A stretch of 64,000 bases of DNA from Flavobacterium sp. 1 (lineage in GTDB: Bacteria; Bacteroidota; Bacteroidia; Flavobacteriales; Flavobacteriaceae), in contig NZ_PGER01000001.1 of assembly GCF_002797935.1 (NCBI RefSeq), positions 3,968,001 to 4,032,000 of the forward strand, written 5' to 3'. Positions 8,748-16,098 of the stretch are shown one piece after another. Position numbers and translations under genes: made by a program. The notes beneath the pieces are model-generated. The model worked only from the letters and a program-made list of their open reading frames with translations, was not told the DNA's origin and ran no database searches. Numbering within the stretch: position 1 is the first letter of the stretch; every line of letters begins with the position of its first letter.

Positions 8748-10292
8748 TTAATTTTCGCAGAAAGAACCTATCTGCTGTAAATGCCTTTCGGTTTGGTATT
8801 TGTTGAAGTTCTCCCATTTTGGAGGAAAATCTGTTTTTTGTCCGCACATGGAATCCAAACAAACATTATTGTCTTTGTATTTTTCATGCAAAACAGCCAA
8901 AATTTTGAAGAAAAACGCGTCAAGCAATACAATGGCTTCAAATTCAGATTTTAGAATCGCATAATTAGAATCTGACGGGTCTAATAACTGCAATAAATCT
9001 AAGACTTCGTTCTTTTCAGTTTCATTGATTTCGGTTAAATAACCATTCTTTAAAGTTTTGAAAACTAAATTATTCCAAGCCACACTATCGTGTCCCCATT
9101 TTACATCAGGCAAGTTTAGAGAATGTTCACAAATAAGGATAATGGAAAAAAGCACATCATTTAAATACTCAGCCGGAAACTCATCAAAACTTCTGAATTC
9201 AAAACCGCTTTGGTACATTTTCTCCTGATTAAAATCAAGTCCCACTTCCGAAAGCATTTCATATTCCATATCAGCTTCAATCTGGTCTCTCCACCAAACG
9301 TTTTCTTCTTTTTCGAACTTTAACAATTTTCTAAAATCATCCACATTATACGTTAGAATTTTACCTTTTGGCATTGCTTTGTTATACGTTCCTACGCCTA
9401 TGTAGCGGGACATGGTATTTCGCATAGAACCCAAAGTAAATTTTTTGTCCAAACTGTATTTATCACTTATCACGCCCATAATATCAGGACTTCCAAGAGT
9501 TGCTATAAAAAACGGCTCAAACCATTGCAGTAAATAAATGGCGTTGGCGTGTGTTTTTTCAAACTCATTGTAATCTATAATTCTGCTGTCTTCTGTCAGT
9601 GAAGGCAACGTAATATGAAAATGGTACGTTCCATTATTAAACAAAACTAGGTTTTCCTGATTGGTCATAAACATATTCAGGCCATTGTTATAATCCGGGA
9701 AGTTTAACTTGCCATTCAATACAGATGATTCATTGATTTTATCAAGGAATAATTTTTTGGTAGCTTTTAGTTCTTTGCAGGAATCGGCTATCGTACGATT
9801 TTCAAAATATTTGGTTACAAATTCAATAGAATCTCCATCAAAATGTACCGACCCCATCGTTTTATTTCTTTGGGTGATCATGCTTTGAATATTATAAGGC
9901 TGATCCTCAAGAAAAAGTTCCATAATAGATTTTCCAAGATATTCAGGGTTTTCAAGCGGTTGCGGATTCACCTCTGCAGTTTCTGTAGTCTCAACTAATG
10001 GTTTTACTGCCGATAATGTTTTGTGCTGGTAATTTATATCGAGTTTTTCCAGCGAATGACTGTTAATCATTCGGCTTACTTTGTAGTTTTCATTCAAACC
10101 AAAAGCTTTTTTCAACAGAGGCGTTAAACTTTCTGGTTTATAGCATTTTCTGTAATCAAGACTGTATTTCTCAAAACCAATTTTTTCTTGTATAAACTCA
10201 CCAGAAACTATAAGGGATTCTTCAAATTGCATGTAGGTTTCGTTTTCTAATCCTATTCCCCAATAATATTTTTTGTTCTGATTGTCTTTCAT
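8748..10292 (-). CDS. Carboxylate-amine ligase-like (amidoligase) protein
   Basis: A 514-residue cytoplasmic protein. Its N-terminus reads WGIGLENETYM, with Glu16 and Glu18 placed like the metal-binding GxExE strand of glutamate-cysteine ligase-type COOH-NH2 ligases. Around residue 222-230 is YHFHITLP, matching the His-x-His/Asn strand of that fold. QWFEPF (about 252) and FEFRSFDEFP (about 365) match the later helix and the E-x-R strand. I infer an ATP-dependent enzyme that joins a carboxylate to an amine, of the amidoligase class found in bacteria and large DNA viruses. Residues 80-115 are a variable linker. Partner: the cysteine hydrolase gene upstream on the same strand. Substrate unknown. 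Confidence 0.6.
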   Translation of the reverse strand: MKDNQNKKYYWGIGLENETYMQFEESLIVSGEFIQEKIGFEKYSLDYRKCYKPESLTPLLKKAFGLNENYKVSRMINSHSLEKLDINYQHKTLSAVKPLVETTETAEVNPQPLENPEYLGKSIMELFLEDQPYNIQSMITQRNKTMGSVHFDGDSIEFVTKYFENRTIADSCKELKATKKLFLDKINESSVLNGKLNFPDYNNGLNMFMTNQENLVLFNNGTYHFHITLPSLTEDSRIIDYNEFEKTHANAIYLLQWFEPFFIATLGSPDIMGVISDKYSLDKKFTLGSMRNTMSRYIGVGTYNKAMPKGKILTYNVDDFRKLLKFEKEENVWWRDQIEADMEYEMLSEVGLDFNQEKMYQSGFEFRSFDEFPAEYLNDVLFSIILICEHSLNLPDVKWGHDSVAWNNLVFKTLKNGYLTEINETEKNEVLDLLQLLDPSDSNYAILKSEFEAIVLLDAFFFKILAVLHEKYKDNNVCLDSMCGQKTDFPPKWENFNKYQTERHLQQIGSFCEN

Positions 10293-10357
10293 TTATACTT
10301 TTTTTCTTTTTTATGGTTATGAACTTTTTAAAATCTTTTTTCTATTTGGAAATACAA

Positions 10358-10414
10358 TTATAAATCAAAAGGAGACAATTCATCTAATGGATTCAACATA
10401 GTTGTCTCGCCCAT
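10358..10414 (-). CDS. Possible 18-residue peptide gene
   Basis: A tiny frame encoding MGETTMLNPLDELSPFDL, 65 bases upstream of the amidoligase-like gene and on the same predicted transcript. It is acidic and has a defined-looking C-terminus with two Pro and three Asp/Glu pairs. No Shine-Dalgarno-like site is evident. It may be chance, a leader peptide, or a substrate for the ligase; only its position argues for function. Confidence 0.25.
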   Translation of the reverse strand: MGETTMLNPLDELSPFDL

Positions 10415-10559
10415 CAGAATAATGTTTTTTTTAAACTATTAGGAATTTATAATATATCAGTCTCAGAAATTCTGTACTTGTATCGGCTGAATGTTTGTGA
10501 AAAAATTAAAATTTTACAATGGGGTTATAAAATCACTATTGTCATTAATCACTTTTATA

Positions 10560-10610
10560 TCAATAATTTACGAAGATGAACAGCGCCGTTGTAACTTTTG
10601 CTATCCTCAT
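10560..10610 (-). CDS. Possible 16-residue leader peptide
   Basis: A frame encoding MRIAKVTTALFIFVNY begins 14 bases after a good -7 box (TACTTTTG) on the minus strand, with an A-rich stretch before the ATG. It ends in TGA. It is hydrophobic after two basic residues. This may be a chance frame. Confidence 0.2.
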   Translation of the reverse strand: MRIAKVTTALFIFVNY

Positions 10611-10623
10611 TTTTTCTGAGTTG

Positions 10624-10654
10624 CAAAAGTAGCTCATTATTACGATATTTCCAA
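10624..10654 (-). promoter_or_regulatory. Promoter between the hydrolase and ligase genes
   Basis: On the minus strand, TTG (10654-10652), a 20-base spacer and TACTTTTG (10631-10624) together match the Bacteroidetes consensus TTG-N19-21-TAnnTTTG. It would start a transcript with a leader of about 325 bases before the ligase gene, so that gene is not simply read through from the hydrolase. The gap 10293-10720 otherwise holds only two tiny frames. Confidence 0.6.
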
Positions 10655-10720
10655 GAAGTTAATTCATTGAAAATCAATAACAAAACAAAATTATTAAGTT
10701 GTAAGATTTATAGTTTGGAT

Positions 10721-11437
10721 TTATTCATGATAATAAAACACATGAGAAGAATACAATTCATCATTCCACCAATCTTTTCTAACTTCCGAAAAATAGTTGT
10801 AATTCAATATTCCCGCTTGTGACTGCAGAGGATATAACACCGTTCCATTCTCTCGATACGCTTTATTTAAATCAGTTTCGGGAACAATGGGAACAATATG
10901 TCCGGAGAGTCCTTTTATTTTTCTTTTGGCACAAATTATTCCAACTCCTCCGTTGGCGTTCACTTTGTTTTGAATTTCATCTAAAGTAAACATTCTCTTC
11001 CAACCAAAGCTTTCTCCCCATTCTAAAAACCAATCGTGTATGGCACTGGAATAAATTCGGTCAACAGTTTGTTCAAAAACAGCGGTAACCTCCTGTCCTT
11101 GTTTTATGTGTTCCAAAGATTCGTCAGTCCACCAAACAGTAGGCAAATACACTTTGCAGAAATGACAATAATCATAAGCGTAAACATTGCAGTATGTATC
11201 TTCTGGAGTTTTTTGATACCTGGTGCTCGTTTCAACATCGAGTTTGTCTATAAGTCTGCCAATGCTTTCGCGTTTACTTTCAGGGTTTGTCAAGTCTCTA
11301 AACGGAATACTGGAATCCAAAATAGGTTTTTCTTTATTTTCCATAGAATCCAAACGCGATTCAGGATCTGGCAATAAATTTGCTTCCAGTATTTGATATT
11401 GAGGCAATGCCTGTGTTGGTATGTTATCTTTATCCAT
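10721..11437 (-). CDS. NlpC/P60- or CHAP-like cysteine hydrolase
   Basis: A 238-residue protein without signal peptide or membrane segment. The first 75 residues are Pro/Glu-rich and probably flexible. Cys83 lies in TYCNVYAYDYC, which resembles the catalytic Cys helix start of papain-like NlpC/P60 and CHAP amidases. His180 in SGHIVPIVPE fits the catalytic His strand. A conserved-looking PLQSQAG follows at about 203. It probably cleaves an amide bond in a peptide or in peptidoglycan. The nearest gene downstream is an amidoligase-like enzyme, which suggests a make/break pair. It could instead be a toxin-like effector delivered without a Sec signal. Confidence 0.55.
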   Translation of the reverse strand: MDKDNIPTQALPQYQILEANLLPDPESRLDSMENKEKPILDSSIPFRDLTNPESKRESIGRLIDKLDVETSTRYQKTPEDTYCNVYAYDYCHFCKVYLPTVWWTDESLEHIKQGQEVTAVFEQTVDRIYSSAIHDWFLEWGESFGWKRMFTLDEIQNKVNANGGVGIICAKRKIKGLSGHIVPIVPETDLNKAYRENGTVLYPLQSQAGILNYNYFSEVRKDWWNDELYSSHVFYYHE

Positions 11438-11586
11438 TTTGACTGCTTAAAAATTAATTGGCTTACGCAATCTGAATGATTATTGGAGATGGCGTTTTCT
11501 GGTCAACCAAAAAAGTAAATGTAATGATTTTTAAACTTTCAGAACTATTTTTCGAAGAGACTAATTAAACAGCGTTTGGTTTACCA

Positions 11587-12168
11587 TTAAATATTTTCCT
11601 TATCAATCCATTTCCCCACCGTTGGCGCAACATAGTTTTCCATTTTGTCCAAAAGATCATCGATAGAATCGCTTACCAAAAGCATCTGTTGGTTTACTTC
11701 TTTCAAAAGACCTTTGTCAGCCATTGTCTGAACAAAAACAATCAATGCATCATAATAACCATCAATGTTCAAAATGGCAATCGGTTTTTTATGCAGTCCG
11801 AGCTGACCCCAAGTGAGCATTTCGAAAAGTTCATCCAATGTTCCAAAACCTCCAGGCAGAGCGATTACGCCGTCGCAAAGGTCATTCATTTTGGTTTTCC
11901 GTTCGTGCATGGTATCGACCAGAATCAATTTGGTTAACTGTTTGTGGGCGATTTCTTTTGACCTCAAAAAGTTGGGCAGCACGCCGATTGCTTTTCCGCC
12001 TGCGTTCAAAACTCCGTCGGCAACGGCACCCATAAGCCCAACATTGGCACCGCCGTACACCAATTCAATGTTTCGTTTGGCTAATATTTGTCCAAGCAAA
12101 ATTGCCTGCGAAGTGTAGATTTCTTCAATTCCTGAACTGGAACCACAGAATACGGTTATTCGTTTCAT
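11587..12168 (-). CDS. LOG-family phosphoribohydrolase
   Basis: A 193-residue TIGR00730/LOG-family protein. It carries the signature PGGFGTLDE near residue 100 with the following helix ELFEMLTWGQLG, and an N-terminal Rossmann-like start (ITVFCGSSSG) that binds the nucleotide. Family members hydrolyse cytokinin riboside 5'-monophosphates or other nucleoside 5'-monophosphates at the N-glycosidic bond, releasing ribose 5-phosphate; in bacteria the natural role is often purine nucleotide turnover. Length is typical. It stands alone on the minus strand. The older label lysine decarboxylase is not supported by function. Confidence 0.88.
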   Translation of the reverse strand: MKRITVFCGSSSGIEEIYTSQAILLGQILAKRNIELVYGGANVGLMGAVADGVLNAGGKAIGVLPNFLRSKEIAHKQLTKLILVDTMHERKTKMNDLCDGVIALPGGFGTLDELFEMLTWGQLGLHKKPIAILNIDGYYDALIVFVQTMADKGLLKEVNQQMLLVSDSIDDLLDKMENYVAPTVGKWIDKENI

Positions 12169-12224
12169 TTTTTTGTTCTTAAGTTGTACACGAGCAGAAG
12201 GTTCACTCTAGCTAGGGAATATTT

Positions 12225-12563
12225 CTATGATCCAATAAGACCATATAAATATTGATATGCAAAAAAAGATATCATAATAATCTCTGCAATTAAATATGTC
12301 ATAGCTTTTGCAAATTGATTATTATAAAGCTTGATTATTTTATATAAATTAAACAATAATGGAGGAAAAATTAGAAAATAGTCTGCTACTATACCACATT
12401 TAATGGCCATAGCACTACTAGCTCCAGCTCCTGAACCAAAATATCCAAAGAAAAAGAACAGTAAAATAAAAAACATCCCAAAGAAATAAATAATTTCTAA
12501 AACTAATATTTTTAGCATAAGGATTAAATCAATTTTCAAGAGACAATCTTTTAAGTTCATCAA
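12225..12563 (-). CDS. Small integral membrane protein
   Basis: A 112-residue, strongly hydrophobic protein with about three membrane segments: residues 10-45 (a very Phe-rich run), 58-75 and 88-108. A small Gly/Ala/Ser stretch (GSGAGASSAM) separates the first two. No recognisable domain. The gene lies between the LOG and VOC genes on the same strand, without tight spacing to either. Function unknown. Confidence 0.5.
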   Translation of the reverse strand: MMNLKDCLLKIDLILMLKILVLEIIYFFGMFFILLFFFFGYFGSGAGASSAMAIKCGIVADYFLIFPPLLFNLYKIIKLYNNQFAKAMTYLIAEIIMISFFAYQYLYGLIGS

Positions 12564-12668
12564 TTTATTTATTACCAGCTCGATTATCGTTTAGCTATAT
12601 TATTTTTAAATCAAGATAACTTATTTTGGAACTTTCAACTAACAGTTCACTGATTTTGGTTAAACCAA

Positions 12669-13097
12669 TCAGTTATCATTTGTATCAAATTCCACAGTCC
12701 ATTCAATGCCATACTTATCTCTAAACATACCGAAATATGTACCCCAAGGACTGTCGTCAATTGGCATTTCTATTTTTCCTCCTGCTGAAAGTCCGTTGAA
12801 TAATTTATCGGCTTCTTCTCTGCTTTCTGTACTGATTGAAATTTTGGATCTATTTTCGTTTTCATTTACACGTCCCATACTTTCAGGAACATCATTTGCC
12901 ATTAAAGTGTTATTACCAATTGGCAAAGCAATGTGCATTATTTTATTCGCTTCATTTTCTGATACTTGGAATTCAGGGCTTGAAAAGTCTTTAAAACGAA
13001 TAATCTTAACGAACTCACCGCCAAATACAGATTTGTAGAATGTAAATGCTTCTTCGGCATTGCCATTGAAGTTAATGTAAGGATTGATAAGTGCCAT
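12669..13097 (-). CDS. VOC family protein (PhnB-like)
   Basis: A 142-residue protein of the vicinal-oxygen-chelate fold, PhnB-like group. It begins INPYINFNGNAEEAFTFYKS, the usual first beta-alpha unit, and later has the paired unit SPWGTYFGMFRDKYGIEWTV. Proteins of this group are small dimers often annotated as 3-demethylubiquinone methyltransferase-like or glyoxalase-like, but the biochemical role is mostly unknown. Length is standard. It is preceded on its strand by the interrupted gene at 13184-14847. Confidence 0.85.
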   Translation of the reverse strand: MALINPYINFNGNAEEAFTFYKSVFGGEFVKIIRFKDFSSPEFQVSENEANKIMHIALPIGNNTLMANDVPESMGRVNENENRSKISISTESREEADKLFNGLSAGGKIEMPIDDSPWGTYFGMFRDKYGIEWTVEFDTNDN

Positions 13098-13183
13098 AAT
13101 TATTTTTTTAGGTAATTATTTATCTGAAAATTATTTTGTGTTTAAACCAAACTCTTAAATCTTTTATAACAAATGATGTGCAG

Positions 13184-13599
13184 TTATTTATTTAATTTAT
13201 ACAGATTTTCCAAGAAAATTATCTTTTTATCTTCGCTCCAATTATTTGTATAAACAAGTAAATTTAAAAAATTATTTTTTGCCGAACCAAAGAGGAATAC
13301 ATTATCGAGTTTGTTATCATTATATTTCCAGATTATATATTCTACTTCAGCATTTTCTTTAATCATTTCCGTTTTGAAATTATTCTCTTTATAATAGTTT
13401 GAATCCCAAACATAAAACAACTTTACGTTTTCAAAATCTGATTCATTGCTTTTAAAAAAAGGATATGATTTTTTCGGGTTTTGAGCAACTGCAATAATTA
13501 CTCCGTCTTTATTTTTTAAATACGTTTGACCAGAATCATCCTCTGTATTCAATTGTTCCCATTTCCCGGGAACTTTTATATCACCAGATTTCGTTTTTA
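13184..13599 (-). pseudogene. 3' part of a secreted-protein gene split by an IS
   Basis: These 138 codons read IKTKSGDIKVPGKWEQLN through to the C-terminal YKLNK. The frame continues into the IS (a spurious ATG at 13627 inside the element), so the native start is missing. The matching 5' part, with a signal peptide, is at 14760-14847 beyond the element. Joining 14760 to 13599 restores one frame of about 167 residues. The protein has a beta-rich globular look and no known domain. Most likely inactive in this strain. Confidence 0.75.
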
Positions 13600-13601
13600 T
13601 A

Positions 13602-14757
13602 CCAAACAAAAATATAATAAATACCAATTTTGATAATTGTTTTTTTTAGATTACATTTGGACTATATTATAACAGTGATCATGGCACATCCAAAAATTTT
13701 GGTAATTAAGGAAACTGAAAAAGAGATTAAAAATCTACTTAAGCAATCTATTCCATTTATTGGACAACGCTTGAGAGTACTTTTAATTTTGAAGCAAAAT
13801 GAAGAAACAGGGATTTCTAGACGTGAAGTTGCTAAATTAGCAGGGGTTGACCCAAACAGTGTTCAGAAATGGCGGACATTATACCTCAATTCTGGAATTG
13901 ATGGTTTGATTAAACATGGAAAAACAGGCTTCAAGCCATCTGTTTTTAATGCTGCTGAACACACGATGTTGGAAACAAAACTCAATAACCCTCAAAATGG
14001 GCTTCAAGGTTATGTAGAATTAAAAGATTGGATTGAAAAAGAAACTGGAAAAAGCTTTAATTACAACACCTTGCTTTATTACTGCATCAGAAATTTTAAA
14101 TCAAGTGTAAAAGTTGCCCGCAAAAGTCATGTCAAAAAAGATGAAGACCTAGGAAGCTCTTTTAAAAAGACTTCGGAAGAATCTGTCAAGAAACAGCACT
14201 AAATGCTGTAGGCGATTTTAGCTCTGTAAATTTATATTTTCAAGATGAGTCACGTTTTGGCTTATTTACTCGAAATGGAAAATCAGTTACTGCAATTAGG
14301 GTTAAACCAATTTGCACTTTCCAACAAGTTTTTAAATCAACATGGCTTTCTGGGGCTTTTTCGCCCATAACAGGGGATCATTTTCAATTAATACTTCCAC
14401 ATTGCAACACTGATAATTTTCAAATTTTTCTAAATAATTTTTCAAAAGAAAACCCCAAAGAACTCAAAATAATGGTATTGGATAATGGGCGATTCCATAA
14501 GGCTAAAAGATTGATCGTTCCAGAAAATATTGTTTTGGTTTTCCTGCCACCATATAGCCCGGAACTTAATCCAGCCGAAAAAATGTGGGCAAAATACAAA
14601 AGAGAATTTTCTAATAAATTTTATAATTCAATCGAAGATGTAGAAGATTTCATTATTACTGCAGTTAAAAACACAAGTAAAAAAGAGGTAATGAGTATCT
14701 GTGGTTATGCCTACGTCTTTTTAGATCAAATTTGGTCTAAAAATTAAATGCGTTTGG
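13602..14757 (+). mobile_element. IS630-type insertion sequence, copy 1
   Basis: The element is 1156 bases long. It is bounded by TA on both sides (13600-13601 and 14758-14759), consistent with the TA target duplication of IS630/Tc1 elements. Ends are CCAAAC and GTTTGG; with flanking bases the inverted match is the 9-mer ATACCAAAC. By eye, copy 2 at 54280-55435 is identical base for base. The element interrupts a secreted-protein gene. Confidence 0.92.
13681..14747 (+). pseudogene. IS630-family transposase with an internal frameshift
   Basis: The first frame (13681-14202, from MAHPKILVIKE) carries a helix-turn-helix region (ISRREVAKLAGVDPNSVQKW) that should bind the terminal repeats. It stops after KKTSEESVKKQH. 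The -1 frame is open from about 14150 to 14747 and carries the DDE catalytic domain: first Asp in FQDESRF (about 14244), second Asp in VLDNGRF (about 14481), and Glu in YSPELNPAEKMW. If one A is added after the GAAGA at 14176-14180, the two join as KKTSEE-ICQETALNAV. The shift is either a one-base deletion or a frameshift used in expression. The same shift exists in copy 2. Confidence 0.85.
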
Positions 14758-14759
14758 TA

Positions 14760-14847
14760 TTACATTAGAGTAATCCTTAATATCTTGACAAAAAATAAGA
14801 TTTGGCAGGAGAAAAAGCATCACGAACATTAAATTTAATTTATTCAT
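14760..14847 (-). pseudogene. 5' part of the secreted-protein gene split by the IS
   Basis: Starting at the ATG at 14847, the frame reads MNKLNLMFVMLFLLPNLIFC then QDIKDYSNV, a signal peptide followed by the first mature residues, and runs directly into the IS end. It continues in frame with 13599 downward once the element and both TA copies are removed. A -7 box lies 74 bases upstream (14928-14921). Confidence 0.75.
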
Positions 14848-14920
14848 AATTTTGGTTTTATAATTATACACTGCGTTCAGATAATAAATCAAGTCTATTT
14901 TTGGATTTGTCAAATCATCT

Positions 14921-14928
14921 CAAATATA
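14921..14928 (-). promoter_or_regulatory. -7 box of the interrupted gene
   Basis: Read on the minus strand, TATATTTG matches TAnnTTTG and precedes the signal-peptide fragment at 14847. Confidence 0.5.
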
Positions 14929-14988
14929 AAACCAACTCTTCAATTAAATCAATTACCCAAATCCGTTGTACCTGTTACCTGCTGGTTT

Positions 14989-16098
14989 TTATTCAGAATA
15001 TTTTAAGAATAAAATATCTGATTTACAGTTGTAGGTTTTTTGGTCAAGTTTCCAGTAAAATTCTGTTTCTAGACTAGACATATCCATTGATAAACTTGTC
15101 AAATGCTCAGTTATCTTTTCTCGAAGGAAAACTAAATTTCTTTTAAGTTTCCAACTATTTGTCATATCTGTCTCATCAGTAAGCACTAAAAAGAATCTAT
15201 TTGAAGCGTCAAAACGAGCTTCTCCTTGATTTTCATACAACCATTTCTTTAACTCTGTTGGATTAGCCTCTGCTTCTGCAATTATATTTTTCTTATGTGT
15301 TTTTAATGCAGTTATAAAGTCTTTTGCTTCTTGTCTTTGATCTTCAGTAATCTTGTTGTAAAGATGAAGTTTTAATGCTTTATCTTTAATATCATTCGGT
15401 ATAAATATCTTTAATTTTCTACAAATCCCCTTAAGCATTGTTAGTTCATTTCCATATCCAACAGCTTTCAATTTGTCAGCTAATAATTGCTCTGGAAAAT
15501 ATGTGACTTTTAAATCGAAAGGTATGTCATTAATAAAAAAATCAATTTTCTTTACTAGTCCTACAGTCGGAAGAACTGTTTCGTGGTCTTTGAATAAATC
15601 TTCAATCAAAATTGAAGTCCAATGATTATACCATGAATTAAGAGTGTAACCTCTTAAACTTGTAAGAAGACTACCTTCTATCTCGTCATTTATAGCATCG
15701 TAAGATTGGATTCTCTTAACGTAATTATTTACAATATTCTTTTCTAAACTATTACCAAAAGAACCACCCCAATCGAAGTATTGTAGTCTTGTAAGTTGGT
15801 CAACTAAATAGTCTTGATTTCCTATTCTTGTCGCTCTTTCTTCTTGATATTTTGAATTAATGAAATCATTTATTTGGACGTCTGTAATTTGAACTATATT
15901 AAAAATGTGTTCAAAATATTCTTTAGATTTTAGCTGTGAAATATCAATATTGTGAATCCTACTAAATTCTTTCATAGTGTCTTTTCTCGACATACTACGA
16001 AGTTTAAGAAATCGAATACCTCGATTATCATTCTCTATGTCAGGAAAGTCATTAGTCCTAAAACATTTATCCAGCTGTGCAAAATTCAAGTTTGTCAT
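14989..16098 (-). CDS. Type II-like restriction endonuclease
   Basis: A 369-residue cytoplasmic protein encoded directly after, and overlapping by 32 bases, a DNA methyltransferase gene. Near residues 184-198 it reads IDFFINDIPFDLKVT, which fits the D-x(n)-(D/E)-x-K core of the PD-(D/E)xK nucleases (Asp185 and D-L-K). The rest is helical, with a Lys/Glu-rich C-terminal half. Together with the context this makes a restriction endonuclease the best call. The target sequence cannot be inferred. The start at 16098 implies translational coupling to the methyltransferase. Confidence 0.75.
   Translation of the reverse strand: MTNLNFAQLDKCFRTNDFPDIENDNRGIRFLKLRSMSRKDTMKEFSRIHNIDISQLKSKEYFEHIFNIVQITDVQINDFINSKYQEERATRIGNQDYLVDQLTRLQYFDWGGSFGNSLEKNIVNNYVKRIQSYDAINDEIEGSLLTSLRGYTLNSWYNHWTSILIEDLFKDHETVLPTVGLVKKIDFFINDIPFDLKVTYFPEQLLADKLKAVGYGNELTMLKGICRKLKIFIPNDIKDKALKLHLYNKITEDQRQEAKDFITALKTHKKNIIAEAEANPTELKKWLYENQGEARFDASNRFFLVLTDETDMTNSWKLKRNLVFLREKITEHLTSLSMDMSSLETEFYWKLDQKTYNCKSDILFLKYSE

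Noticed and set aside
10598..10822. Plus-strand 74-residue frame over the promoter region
   Set aside because: It overlaps the 3' end of the hydrolase gene in antisense, has a Ser/Ile/Lys-rich random composition and no ribosome site; the minus-strand genes explain the region.
14758..14988. Possible additional mobile-element boundary near the IS
   Set aside because: The IS ends are clearly at the CCAAAC/GTTTGG pair; the sequence beyond is the 5' part of the split gene and its promoter.
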